A DNA stretch of 64,000 nt from Microbacterium forte (GTDB lineage Bacteria; Actinomycetota; Actinomycetes; Actinomycetales; Microbacteriaceae): NCBI RefSeq assembly GCF_031885415.1, contig NZ_CP116871.1, positions 1,860,001 through 1,924,000 on the forward strand, in the 5' to 3' direction. The position numbers and the translations under genes are program-made. Under the pieces are notes generated by a model. The model was given only the letters and a program-made list of their open reading frames with translations, was not told where the DNA came from and did not search any database. Of this stretch, positions 45,858 to 55,600 are shown one piece after another. Numbering within the stretch: the stretch's first letter is position 1; every line of letters starts with the position of its first letter.

Positions 45858-47716
45858 GAGTCGCGCTCCGCCATCACGTGCATTCCCACTTCGCCGAGGA
45901 TGAACCGGCCGTTGCCGGTCACGCTCTCGCCCGGATCGAGCAGCGTCTCGGTGCCGTTCTCCTCGACCACGACGACGCCGTTCGTGGCGTGCAGATCGGT
46001 GAGGCGCCACTCGTCGTCGTGCACGACGAGGCGAGCGTGCGTCTTCGACAGCGTGCGGGTGGTGTCGGAGATCGCGAGCCGCTGCTCGCCCGGCTCGCCG
46101 ATCGGGTTGCGTCCGATCACGACGCTCGCCCCCGACAACGAGAACTTGCGTCCGTCGTCGAGCACCAGCGAGCGACGCACACCGCGCCTGCGGGCGACGA
46201 CGACCGTCGCGTCGAGGTCGTCGACGACGACGTCGTCCGTCGGGCGCGGGGTGACGACCGTCTTGTCGACATCCGCCGCGAGCCCACCCGACGGCATCCC
46301 CTGAGACTGTGGGGCAGGCACGGCAGGCGCATCAGGCGCATCAGCGGCGGGCGCGGGCGGTGCCTCTGCGACCGGGACGTCTGCGGCGGCAGGGACATCT
46401 GCGGCGGATGACGGGACCGGACGGATCGTCGGCATCTGCGGTTGTTCGGCCGAGTGCCCGCCGTCGCGGAACGACGGCGGCGCGGGTCGGACCGCGCGCT
46501 GCGGTTCTCCGACGGGCGGCGAAGAAGGCGCGTGCTCTCCCGACGTCCCGAACGGGGCCGCAAACGCGGATGCGGGTGCCGGAGACGCAGGCGCGGATGC
46601 GGGCGCCGGGGACGCAGGCGGCTGCACCGCGATGTCGCCAGGGGCGGGTGCAGGAGACGCAGGGGGCTGCGGCGTGCCCGCGGCCACGGGGTCGCCGCCC
46701 ATTGCCGCCATGATCCCGGTCGTCGGGTGCGGATCGGCAGGAGTCGCAGGCGCAGGCGCAGGGGGCTGCGGTGCAGGTGCTGCCACAGGCGCAGGAGACT
46801 GCGGTGCCGGAGGCTGCTGCCCGTAGGCGGGAGCGGGTGGCTGCTGCCCATAGGCAGGAGCGGGTGGCTGGGGCGGCGCGAACGACGCAGCGGGCGCACC
46901 GGCGGTCGGGGGCTGCCCGGCGACGGGAACGGGCGGCGCTCCGGGAACAGGCGGCGCTCCAGGAGCGGGCGCAGCCCCGGGAACAGGCGCAGCCCCGGGA
47001 ACGGGCGCAGCCCCGGGAACGGGCGCAGCCCCGGGAACGGGCGGGGGCCCGACCGGCGACTGCGGTCTCTGCGGCGGCGCTCCCCACGCAGAGGCAGCGA
47101 CGGCGTCGGCATCCGAGGGAGCGCCGGGCGCAACGGCGACGGCGTGCGCGTCAGACGGCGCGTTCGCACGGGTCGGCGCGGCGTAGTCGGGGAACACGAG
47201 CGCGGGGGCATCCGGCTGACTCGGAGTGTGCGGAGCCAGCGACGGGATCGTGTACCCCGACGCATCCCTGGCAGGCGCGGCAGCGGGCTGCGCGGTGCGG
47301 CGAGGACCAGGCTGCAACGCGGCCAGTCGTTCGCCCTCGGGGTGCGGCGGGGTGCCCCAGGCGAGGATGGTCGCCCAGACCGGAGGCAGAAGGATGGCGA
47401 GCACCGTCATGCCGGCGCCCCTGCCGAACCTCCGATTGATGCGGTGGGTCGCGACGACCTTGAGGTAGATGCCGTACAGCTGCACGATCGGGATGAAGTA
47501 GAAGACCACCGACCACGCAGGAACTCCGCCTCGCGCCAGGATCTCGGCCTCGTTGAGGACGGGCACCCAGCCCTTCCACCCCTCTCCGTCGATGCGCGGG
47601 AACAGACGCGACAGCGCCAAGGCGTACCAGACGTAGACGGCGAGGCCGACGAGCACGCCGACACCTCCCACGATGGCGAGCATCGTCACGTAGCCGCTAT
47701 CCACGGGTGCGATCAT
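45854..47716 (-). CDS. Membrane protein with a Pro/Ala-rich linker and C-terminal FHA domain
   Basis: 620 residues from ATG 47716, which overlaps the upstream stop as ATGA; GGGGA lies four nt upstream. Residues 10-120 hold three to four membrane helices of a small domain resembling DUF5684 (WKGWVPVLNE, then YGIYLKVVATHRINRRFG). A ~370-residue Pro/Ala-rich linker follows, with six VPGAAP units (46924-47044). Two [D]xTV motifs (DKTVV, LDATVVV) precede the FHA domain (about 525-610: IGRNP, LSKTHARL, HATNG). It pairs with the kinase and phosphatase genes in the same operon. Confidence 0.9.
   Translation of the reverse strand: MIAPVDSGYVTMLAIVGGVGVLVGLAVYVWYALALSRLFPRIDGEGWKGWVPVLNEAEILARGGVPAWSVVFYFIPIVQLYGIYLKVVATHRINRRFGRGAGMTVLAILLPPVWATILAWGTPPHPEGERLAALQPGPRRTAQPAAAPARDASGYTIPSLAPHTPSQPDAPALVFPDYAAPTRANAPSDAHAVAVAPGAPSDADAVAASAWGAPPQRPQSPVGPPPVPGAAPVPGAAPVPGAAPVPGAAPAPGAPPVPGAPPVPVAGQPPTAGAPAASFAPPQPPAPAYGQQPPAPAYGQQPPAPQSPAPVAAPAPQPPAPAPATPADPHPTTGIMAAMGGDPVAAGTPQPPASPAPAPGDIAVQPPASPAPASAPASPAPASAFAAPFGTSGEHAPSSPPVGEPQRAVRPAPPSFRDGGHSAEQPQMPTIRPVPSSAADVPAAADVPVAEAPPAPAADAPDAPAVPAPQSQGMPSGGLAADVDKTVVTPRPTDDVVVDDLDATVVVARRRGVRRSLVLDDGRKFSLSGASVVIGRNPIGEPGEQRLAISDTTRTLSKTHARLVVHDDEWRLTDLHATNGVVVVEENGTETLLDPGESVTGNGRFILGEVGMHVMAERDS
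46924..47044. repeat. 18-bp tandem repeats coding VPGAAP
   Basis: About six 18-bp units with a GGAACGGGCGCAGCCCCG core encode Val-Pro-Gly-Ala-Ala-Pro repeats in the linker of the FHA protein. Confidence 0.85.
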
Positions 47717-50265
47717 GAGTTCCCCTTCTTCCGGTCGCCGAACGACCCGGTGAATCCGAGCGTAGCGAGAGCGGGCCTGGCTCCGGTGTAACCTCCACCG
47801 CTCGCAGCCCGCATGCGTCCCATGAACGACGTCGGCCGCACACGCCTGACGATGCGGTGCCACCACTTGCCGGATGCTGCCAGCTCAGCCCGCTCGGCAT
47901 CCACGATCGCCCAGGCGGCGCTCGCATCGTCGTTCGTCGGAGGATGCTCGGCGAAGACCGCGCGATCGACGAGCACCGCCAGGCGGTCAGCGGCCTCGCG
48001 GTCGGTCGACAGCGCGCGCTGGGTTCGGGTGCCCTCGGCGTCCATCGCCACGTCGTGATCGGCGTATACGTCGACCAGCTCCTCCCAGGCTCCGGCCAGC
48101 CGCACCTCGGGGTCTTCCGCCGTGCGGCGGGTTCGGGCGCGCTGTCTCTTGGCGAACAACAGCACCAGGAACGGCAGAGCGAGCAGCGCGAGAGCGAGCA
48201 GGCTGAGTCCCACGGCCCTGAGGATCGGCAGCAGGAAGGCGAGCACCTCCGACTGCGGCGCCTCGAGCGGGGGTGCGTCGTTGTTCGAATCGCTCTGCGC
48301 CTGAGGCGGGTCGAGCGCCTCGGACCGCGGCTGCTCGGGCACGGTCGGGTGCTCCGGCAGCTGCTCGCCCTCGGTGATGGAGCTCGGCAGCATCGCGTAC
48401 TGCGGCGTGGTGTCGACCGGCATCCACTCTCCACCGGACCCCCTGACCTCGACCCAGGCGCTCATGTTGGCGCCCGTGCAGGTCTCGGTGCAGGCCGGAA
48501 TGCCCGGAACCTCTTCTGCCGCCGCGAGCCGTGCCCCGATCACGACTCGGGACTCGAGACCCCAGTGCTCGGCGAGCAGTGCAGCCGCCACCGAGAACTG
48601 CTCGTCGTCGCCGACGGCGGACACCAGCAGCTCGGGTGCGGCGTCAGACCCCGCCCTTCGCTCCTGCTCGACCATGTCGGTGAACAGCTCCTCGATGCGA
48701 GCGGCGGAGTGCCCCGCATAGCTCGGCGCGAACGCGTATCCCTCGGACTCTTCGAGCGAGGCGATCCACCCCGTCGCGGCGTCGTCGTCGATGAGCGCAT
48801 GGCTGAGGTAGCCTCGCGCTCGCAGACGATCGATGATCTCGAGGTATCCGGCTCCCGTGCGAGGCTGCTCCTGCATCTCGGCCCACTCGGTGAGCGCGGG
48901 ATACAGGTCTGTGTCGAGGTTAGAGGCGGAGCCCTGAAGCGCGGCGACCTCGCCGGGGGCACCGGGGGCGTCCACGAGCACGGTGTAGCGGTCACCGGGG
49001 ACGAGCCCTTCTCCGCCGCCCGGCGCCTCTGCCACGGTGATCGCGGTGTCGCCGCCGGAGTTCACATGGAAGCCGTCGGCGAGTGCATCCGCCCGCGCGC
49101 CGGTGAAGTCGGGCGCCTCGGCGAGACCCGCGGGCGACGGCACCCAGATGCCGCGGTACGCGTCGCCGATCGTGATCTCGAGCGACATGCGACCGGCGCC
49201 CGGCATCGCCGTGCGGGGCAATCTGCTGAACCGGTCCTCGGGTGCGATGTGGAAGTCCTGGCCGTCGTACGAGTCGAGGGTGACGAGCCTGAGGCGCTCG
49301 ATCGCGCCGGGGTCGCCCTCCATCTGCACGACAGTGTCGTCGAGAGTGCTGCCGGCGAACCACGAGCGGTAGGCGCTGAGCGGGCTCGCCTGCTGCTGCA
49401 CGACGACCATGGGCTCGATCTCGTCGCGCAGAACCGAGCGATCGTTCCACCCGGCCGCTGCGGGTGCGATCGCGAACCCGGCGACCAGGGCGACCACGGC
49501 GAGCCCCGCCGACAGCAGATGACGCCGGATGGTCAGCCACACAGGCGTCGCCCGACGCGAGATGTTCGCCGCGGCGACGGTGCGCAGCGCCTGCGCACGC
49601 TGCAGCCGCGAGCGACCGACCAGCCAGACGAGAGAGGTCACGAAGAGCGCGACGCCGATCAGCCATTCCCGCGGCGCCGGAAGCGCCACGCCCAGCACAG
49701 AGACGGGAGCCGTCGTGCCGCTCACCCCGAAGGCGATGCCGAAGACGCTCATCGCGGTCACGACGGGAACCGCGATCGTGGCGCGACGACCGCCCTCGAG
49801 CACGAGGAGGGTCGCGATGAACGTGCCGAACAGCATCACGACGAGGAACGGGATCAGCACCGCCTGATACTCGCCGAGCGGCGGGTTCAGCGTCAGCATC
49901 TGCTTCCACCCGAGTGCGATCCCGAGCACGGCATCCCGGAGTCCGCCGAGGAAAGCAGGGATCGACGAGAGTGCCGAGGGGATCGCGAGCGGAACCGCGA
50001 CGACCAGATAGGTGCCGGCCGCCGCGAGAGAACCGATCAGCATGCCCCACCGGAGCACCCGCGTCAGCACGGCGACGGCCATGCCGAGCAGTCCGCCGAT
50101 CAGGCCGACCGCCAGAGCGCGCGGGGCCTCGTAGACCGGCCACGCGGCCGCCGTCGCGAGGCCGACGCCGACCAGCACGTATCCGAGAGCCCAGACAGTC
50201 AGGGCCGAGAGCGCGAACGAACGTCGCGACCCTGCGACGCCGCGCCGGGGGCCTGCCGCGCTCAT
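47713..50265 (-). CDS. TgpA-like transglutaminase-fold membrane protein without catalytic Cys and His
   Basis: 850 residues. Six to seven membrane helices (about 15-285) are followed by a DUF3488/transglutaminase-core extracytoplasmic domain, one helix (about 660-690) and a cytoplasmic DUF4129-like tail. In catalytic relatives the core reads G-x-C-x-Q-F and later H-A-W-x-E; here it reads G552-D-D554-E-Q-F and S602-A-W-V-E, while D618 (PVD) survives. So both the nucleophile and base are replaced and the domain is probably a non-catalytic binding fold. The start overlaps the DUF58 stop as ATGA. This is the third gene of the MoxR-DUF58-TgpA series common in bacteria. Confidence 0.92.
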   Translation of the reverse strand: MSAAGPRRGVAGSRRSFALSALTVWALGYVLVGVGLATAAAWPVYEAPRALAVGLIGGLLGMAVAVLTRVLRWGMLIGSLAAAGTYLVVAVPLAIPSALSSIPAFLGGLRDAVLGIALGWKQMLTLNPPLGEYQAVLIPFLVVMLFGTFIATLLVLEGGRRATIAVPVVTAMSVFGIAFGVSGTTAPVSVLGVALPAPREWLIGVALFVTSLVWLVGRSRLQRAQALRTVAAANISRRATPVWLTIRRHLLSAGLAVVALVAGFAIAPAAAGWNDRSVLRDEIEPMVVVQQQASPLSAYRSWFAGSTLDDTVVQMEGDPGAIERLRLVTLDSYDGQDFHIAPEDRFSRLPRTAMPGAGRMSLEITIGDAYRGIWVPSPAGLAEAPDFTGARADALADGFHVNSGGDTAITVAEAPGGGEGLVPGDRYTVLVDAPGAPGEVAALQGSASNLDTDLYPALTEWAEMQEQPRTGAGYLEIIDRLRARGYLSHALIDDDAATGWIASLEESEGYAFAPSYAGHSAARIEELFTDMVEQERRAGSDAAPELLVSAVGDDEQFSVAAALLAEHWGLESRVVIGARLAAAEEVPGIPACTETCTGANMSAWVEVRGSGGEWMPVDTTPQYAMLPSSITEGEQLPEHPTVPEQPRSEALDPPQAQSDSNNDAPPLEAPQSEVLAFLLPILRAVGLSLLALALLALPFLVLLFAKRQRARTRRTAEDPEVRLAGAWEELVDVYADHDVAMDAEGTRTQRALSTDREAADRLAVLVDRAVFAEHPPTNDDASAAWAIVDAERAELAASGKWWHRIVRRVRPTSFMGRMRAASGGGYTGARPALATLGFTGSFGDRKKGNS

Positions 50266-51632
50266 CGCAGCGCTCCCCGAGCCAGCATCTGCGGAAGATC
50301 GCCCAGCGCGCCCAGGGTCATCACCGCGAGCTCGCGTGCCGTGCGCATCGTGGGCTGCTCGCCCAGCTCGCTGCGCACCGCGACAGCCTCGACCGCCGCC
50401 GGCAGCTTGACCGCGGCATGACGCAGTCGCTCGAGCGGCATGCGCGAGCCCGTCATCAGGAACCCGATCGACAGGTCGGGGTAGGACTGCGCGGTGAGTG
50501 CGGCGACCGCCTCGAGGCGCATCACGCGGTCGGCAGGGTCGATGGTCGACGTCGCGTCGAGCAGCGCCTTGGGCGTGACAGTGGGAAGTGTGCGGATCGA
50601 CAGCACCTCGGCACGGCTGTGCTCGGGGATCTCGTTGCTCACCGAGAAGAGCACATCGCGGCCGTCGCGCACGCCCTGAAGCGCCAGGGATGCGGCAGCG
50701 CTGACCGTGTTCTCGAACTCGTCGTCGCTCTCGTACGACTCGGTGTCGAGGTCGAGGATGATCGCGATGCGGGCATGACGCGACTCCTCGTACTGGCGCA
50801 CCATGAGCTTTCCGGTCTTCGCGGTCGACTTCCAGTGCACGTGCCGCTGCGAGTCACCCACCACGTATTCGCGCACCGCATGGAACGAGAGGTCGGCATC
50901 GACCAGTGTCGAGCTCGGTGTGCCCTCGAGATCGCGGATCAGACCCGCGCTCGTGCTGGGCAGAGGAACCGTGACAGGGTGCACATGGATGCGCTGGACG
51001 TCGGGCCACCGCAGCTCGCGTCGGAGGATGCCGATCGGGTCGCCTCGGGTGATGGTCATGGGTCCGACGTCGATGACACCGCGGCGGTGCGCGGCGATCG
51101 TGAGCTGCTCGCGGTGGTGGGCGGCGGGGCGCAGCAGTGGAACGTGTGCTTCGACCAGCCCCTCCCCCACGGGGACGTCGACGATACCCGGCAGCGAGAG
51201 GCGCTCGCTGTTGTTGCGCACATCGAGCGTCGCGCCGATCTCCGCCCCCGCGACCACGCGATCGCGGTCGAGCGTCAGCTCGATGCGATAGTCGTGGGTC
51301 CCCAGGATGAAGGGGACGCACGCGATCAGCAGCACGAGCGCGATCGCAGCCACCGCCCATGCCTCGACCCACCCGAAGAGCAGTCCGGCGGCGATGCAGA
51401 GCACGAGCGCCACGACGACCAGCATCCCGGCCGACGTGACCGTCTCGCGCACCCACGCGACAGCCGTGCGGGCCGCGCGACGCGTCGTGCGAGCGGCACG
51501 ACGGACACCGAAGACGGCGCCGCGGACGGGCCCTCGTCGTGTGCGGTCGTATCGCGTGACCGTCGACGTACGCGTCGACGTGCTGGTGCCCGCCGTGGTG
51601 CGCGTCAGACGGGACTCGGTGCTGAAGCTCAC
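50262..51632 (-). CDS. DUF58 domain protein (vWA-like) with N-terminal membrane helices
   Basis: 456 residues from GTG 51632, overlapping the MoxR stop as GTGA. A basic, Thr-rich cytoplasmic N terminus precedes two closely spaced membrane helices (about 70-112). The C-terminal half carries the DUF58 signature DVGPMTITRGDPIG and REYVVGDSQRHVHWKSTAKT followed by IILDLD, a degenerate vWA-like fold. DUF58 proteins act with MoxR ATPases and TgpA-like proteins, both adjacent here; the molecular role is poorly known. Confidence 0.93.
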   Translation of the reverse strand: MSFSTESRLTRTTAGTSTSTRTSTVTRYDRTRRGPVRGAVFGVRRAARTTRRAARTAVAWVRETVTSAGMLVVVALVLCIAAGLLFGWVEAWAVAAIALVLLIACVPFILGTHDYRIELTLDRDRVVAGAEIGATLDVRNNSERLSLPGIVDVPVGEGLVEAHVPLLRPAAHHREQLTIAAHRRGVIDVGPMTITRGDPIGILRRELRWPDVQRIHVHPVTVPLPSTSAGLIRDLEGTPSSTLVDADLSFHAVREYVVGDSQRHVHWKSTAKTGKLMVRQYEESRHARIAIILDLDTESYESDDEFENTVSAAASLALQGVRDGRDVLFSVSNEIPEHSRAEVLSIRTLPTVTPKALLDATSTIDPADRVMRLEAVAALTAQSYPDLSIGFLMTGSRMPLERLRHAAVKLPAAVEAVAVRSELGEQPTMRTARELAVMTLGALGDLPQMLARGALR

Positions 51633-52618
51633 GCAGTGCCGTTCTCGCGCGGCGGCTCGACGTCGAGCAGGATCTGCCCCACCACGGCGACCGCGGTGAC
51701 GCCGTCGAATTCGGCCTCCGGTTCGAGCACGAGGCGGTGGGCGAGTGCCACGACCGCGAGCTCTCGGACGTCGTCGGGGGTGGCGAACGTGCGGCCGTTC
51801 TTCGCCGCCCACGTCATCACGAGGCGCGAGAGCGCGATCGCACCTCGCACGCTGGCGCCGAGGCGCACCTCGGAGGCGCGACGCGTCGCATCGACGATGC
51901 GCATGATGTAGTCGGACACCAGCGGATTCACATACACGCCGCGCGTCATCTCGGCCATCGTGAGGATGGTGTCGGTGCCGACGATGCCGTCGAGCACATG
52001 CTTCGGCTGTGCGGCGCCCTGGAGGATGCGCATGGTCGCGGCCTCGTCGGGGTAGCCGATCGACGTCTTGATCATGAAGCGGTCGAGCTGCGCCTCAGGC
52101 AGGCGGTAGGTGCCGCCCTGCTCGATCGGGTTCTGCGTCGCCATGACGAGGAAGGGCGAAGGAACAGGACGCGTGACACCGTCGACCGTGACCGTGCCCT
52201 CTTCCATGACCTCCAGCAGCGCCGACTGCGTCTTCGGGCTCGCCCGGTTGATCTCGTCCGCGAGCACGATGTTCGCGAAGACGGGGCCGGCGTGGAACTC
52301 GAACGCCCCTTCCTTCTGGTCGTAGACGGTGATGCCTGTCACATCGCCCGGAAGCAGGTCGGGGGTGAACTGGATGCGCGTGCTCGTGCCCGTGACGGTC
52401 TGGGCGATGGCTCGGGCGAGAGCGGTCTTGCCGGTGCCGGGGAAGTCCTCGAGCAGCACATGCCCGCCGCTGACGGCCGCGGCGAGCGCCAGCTCGATGA
52501 CATGCCGCTTGCCGAGGATCGCCTGTTCGACGTTGGCGGCGAGGATCGAGAACGTCTCCGCGAACCAGGAGGCCTGTTCGGGAGCGATGGTCACGGGAGC
52601 GACGGAGGGAGCAGGCAT
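51629..52618 (-). CDS. MoxR-family AAA+ ATPase
   Basis: 329 residues, normal for the family. Walker A is FPGTGKT (59-65), Walker B ADEINRASP (about 119) and the sensor segment ATQNPIEQGG is intact; the C-terminal lid carries a P-x2-R pattern. MoxR ATPases act as chaperones for the assembly of vWA/DUF58 partners. TACGGT lies exactly six nt before ATG 52618, indicating an internal leaderless promoter, despite only 75 nt between it and the upstream gene. It is the first of the MoxR-DUF58-TgpA genes. Confidence 0.95.
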   Translation of the reverse strand: MPAPSVAPVTIAPEQASWFAETFSILAANVEQAILGKRHVIELALAAAVSGGHVLLEDFPGTGKTALARAIAQTVTGTSTRIQFTPDLLPGDVTGITVYDQKEGAFEFHAGPVFANIVLADEINRASPKTQSALLEVMEEGTVTVDGVTRPVPSPFLVMATQNPIEQGGTYRLPEAQLDRFMIKTSIGYPDEAATMRILQGAAQPKHVLDGIVGTDTILTMAEMTRGVYVNPLVSDYIMRIVDATRRASEVRLGASVRGAIALSRLVMTWAAKNGRTFATPDDVRELAVVALAHRLVLEPEAEFDGVTAVAVVGQILLDVEPPRENGTA

Positions 52619-52630
52619 AGGGCAACCGTA
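52619..52630 (-). promoter_or_regulatory. Internal leaderless promoter before the MoxR gene
   Basis: TACGGT (minus strand, 52625-52630) followed by exactly six nt and the MoxR ATG. It would let the MoxR-to-acidic-protein genes be expressed without the giant Ig-like gene. Confidence 0.45.
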
Positions 52631-52693
52631 TTCGTCTCGGGCACCTGCGCGGTGCAGGGCGGTGGGGTGTAGGGAGTCGTCATCTGAGCGCGC

Positions 52694-55600
52694 TCATCCC
52701 TCGGGGTCGGCCGGTTCGGCAGGGCCTGACGGGACGGGGGCAGGCGGGTCGACCGGATCCGGCTGCGTGCACAGCGGCGCGCGGTGCGTGATCGACTTGA
52801 GCGGAGCGTAGGCCCCCGTCCAGGTGATCCTCGCGTCGATCACGGAGGTCCCGTCGACGATGTTCGGGGTGAGGATGGTCGAGTACGAACCGCGCGCAGC
52901 GCGGCTGACGACGAACAGGTCACCAGGGTTCGCCGGTACGCACTCCTGGAACTGCACGACCACCACCGTAGGCACGGTCCTCGCGGTGATCTCGATCGGA
53001 TCGGAGCAGTAGGTGGTCAGCACCGAGTGGCAGGAGCGCGCGACGACCGGCAGCGGCGAAGCATCGGGGCTCAGCTCGAAGTTCTCGAACCACGATCCGT
53101 ACAGGTTGTACCGCGCGATGAAGCCGTCTCGCGCACCGATCTCGGGCGGCGACTCCAGGCCATAGGAATAGCGGTTGCCCTCGACCGAGGGCTGGGTCGC
53201 GACCGTGTAGTTGGTCTTGCCCTTCGGGCCCTCGACGAAAGTGAAGGTGAAGACCTGCGTGGTGTTCGACTCGGACACGCCGAACCCGTTCGAGGCACAG
53301 GCCTTGACGTTATAAGTGGAGTATTCGGCGAGTCCGGTCAACGCGGGAGAGGACGACTGCGCCTCCGCGCCCGAGATCCGCAGCCGCCCGTTTCCGTCGG
53401 CGCTGCAGCTCGCATCGCCCGAGCGCCACGCAAGGTAGACGACGTCGATTCCGAGGGCGCTGCCGTTGGGCTGCGCAGCGACGCCGGAGACATCGATCGA
53501 CGTGTTGGAGGTCGCTTTCGCCTGCGTGCCCGCGGGGTCGAAGTAGACGGTTCCCGCGGCCGTGACCGACGTGCGGAAGGCGCCGCCCTCATTGCCGCCG
53601 TCGCCCGTCGGCGGCTGGAACTGGCTGATCGGCACGATCGTGATGTTCTGCGGGCCGGGAGACAGCGCGATCTCGGCCGAGGTCGTCGCGCCGGTGCGGT
53701 TGATGACCTGGCCGGTCTCCTCGATGCGGAAGGACAGCGAGTCGTCCGACGCGGCGATCGCGAGTTCGACGATGCCGCGTCCGCGTTCGGTGCCGTCGGG
53801 GCGGTAGACGGGCGTGGCGGTCGCGTTCGACACCTCAGGGGCGGCATACGCCCAGCTGGTGTGCGGTGACGTGGCCGCTGAGGTTCCGACCGCGTTGACG
53901 GCCGCTGCGGTGAAGACATGCGGCGCTCCGTTGACGAGCCCGTTCACCGTACAGCGGTAGACGCCTCCCGCCGGGCTGCATGACGCGTTCGCCGGGGAGC
54001 CGTCCTGCAGGATCGTCACACCGGTGACGCCGGGGTGCGCGCGCCCCGCTTCGCCGAGCGGCACGTCGAGCACCACGGTCGAGCGGGTGAATCCGACGGT
54101 CGTCACGCTGGCGGGCGCTTGCGGGAAGCCCTGCAGGTCGAGGGTGAGGGTTCCGGTGCCGGTGCGTCCCTGCGCATCCGACACGATGAACGGGATGATG
54201 CACTGGCCCCCGGGCGCCTGCCCTCCGCCGGGCCAGGTCGCAGTGATCGACGTGCTTCCCGAGGTCGAGACCGATGCGACATCGCACCGCGAGCCCCCGC
54301 CGAGCGACATCAGTCGGAGCCCGGATCCGGGCTTGCCCGCGAACGGGTCGTACTCCCCCGCGACGTCGACGACATCGATCGTGCAGCTCGGGTTCGTGAC
54401 GATGCACTGCGTCGTGAAGGTCGCGCCCCGCGGCGCATCGGGCGGCGCCGCGCCGACGACCAGGCGGACGGATGCCGACGGCTCACCGTACTGCGGCACG
54501 GTGACGCTCACGTTCTCGGTGTTGCCCGGTCTGGCGTCCGCTCGCGCTTCGATGGTCAGTTGAGAACCGGTGCGCGTGACGATGAAGGCCGACCCCGAAT
54601 ACACGATCCGGTACTCGAGCGATCCGGCGTCGCCCTCGCGGCCTCCCTCCCAGGCGGCCATGTTCGAGTACATGTCGACCGTCTCGGTGGTTCCGGGAGC
54701 GATCGTGTGCGAGATCGACGACAGCAGCAGCTGAGGCTCCGCAGGGCGGATGCTGATCGGCACATCGATGAACGACCAGCGCTCCTGCCCCTGCAGCCGC
54801 ACCTGAACGAGGCAGGTGTCCGACCAGGGCGCTTCCCGGCCGGCTCGGTAGGTCACCTCGCCCGAGCCCTCGGCTGAGCACGACGCCGCCGCGCGCTGGG
54901 CGCTGAACTGGCCGGAGCCCACCTCGACGGCATCCGAGGCGATCAGGTCGACATAGTCGGCCGCATCGAACGAGACAGACGCGTCCTCGTCGACCACGAC
55001 GGGGGTGGTGCCGGGCTTCAGCTGCACCTGCATGTCGTCGAAGGCGGGAATGCGCAGGAACCCGTAGGCGACCACGTCTCTGCCTCCCGACCCCTTGCCC
55101 TTGAGCTGGAACGGCACCAGCGCGCCGTCTTCCGGCGCTGCGCCCACGATGCGGTCGCCCTGCACCGTGAATCCGGGCTGGTCACCCCACAGACTCAGCG
55201 TGAGCGAGGAGGCATCGCCCGACGGCCAGCTCACACGGTCGGTCACGACGTCGATCCCCCGCTCCGGGAGGTCTTCCCGGTCGCGCGCGGTGAGCACGGT
55301 GTCGGCGACGCTCGGCTGATCGGCGACCGCGCCGTCGGTCACGGTGACCACGATGAGCCCCTGCGACGTGCTCGACGTGCGCGAGGACTTGACGGTGTAG
55401 AAGTAGGAGTTCGTGCCTGCCGTGTCTCCCGCACGGAGAACGACGCGGCCGTCTTCGAGAGAGGTGTCCGAGTCGATCAGCGCATTCAGGCGGTCGTACA
55501 GCGGGTTGCCCTTGACCGGAGGCGCGTTGGGCACGAGTTCGGTGATCTCGAGCTCGCTCTGCGCCGGGTCGAGGTCGTTGAGACGCGGGTCCAGCACGAT

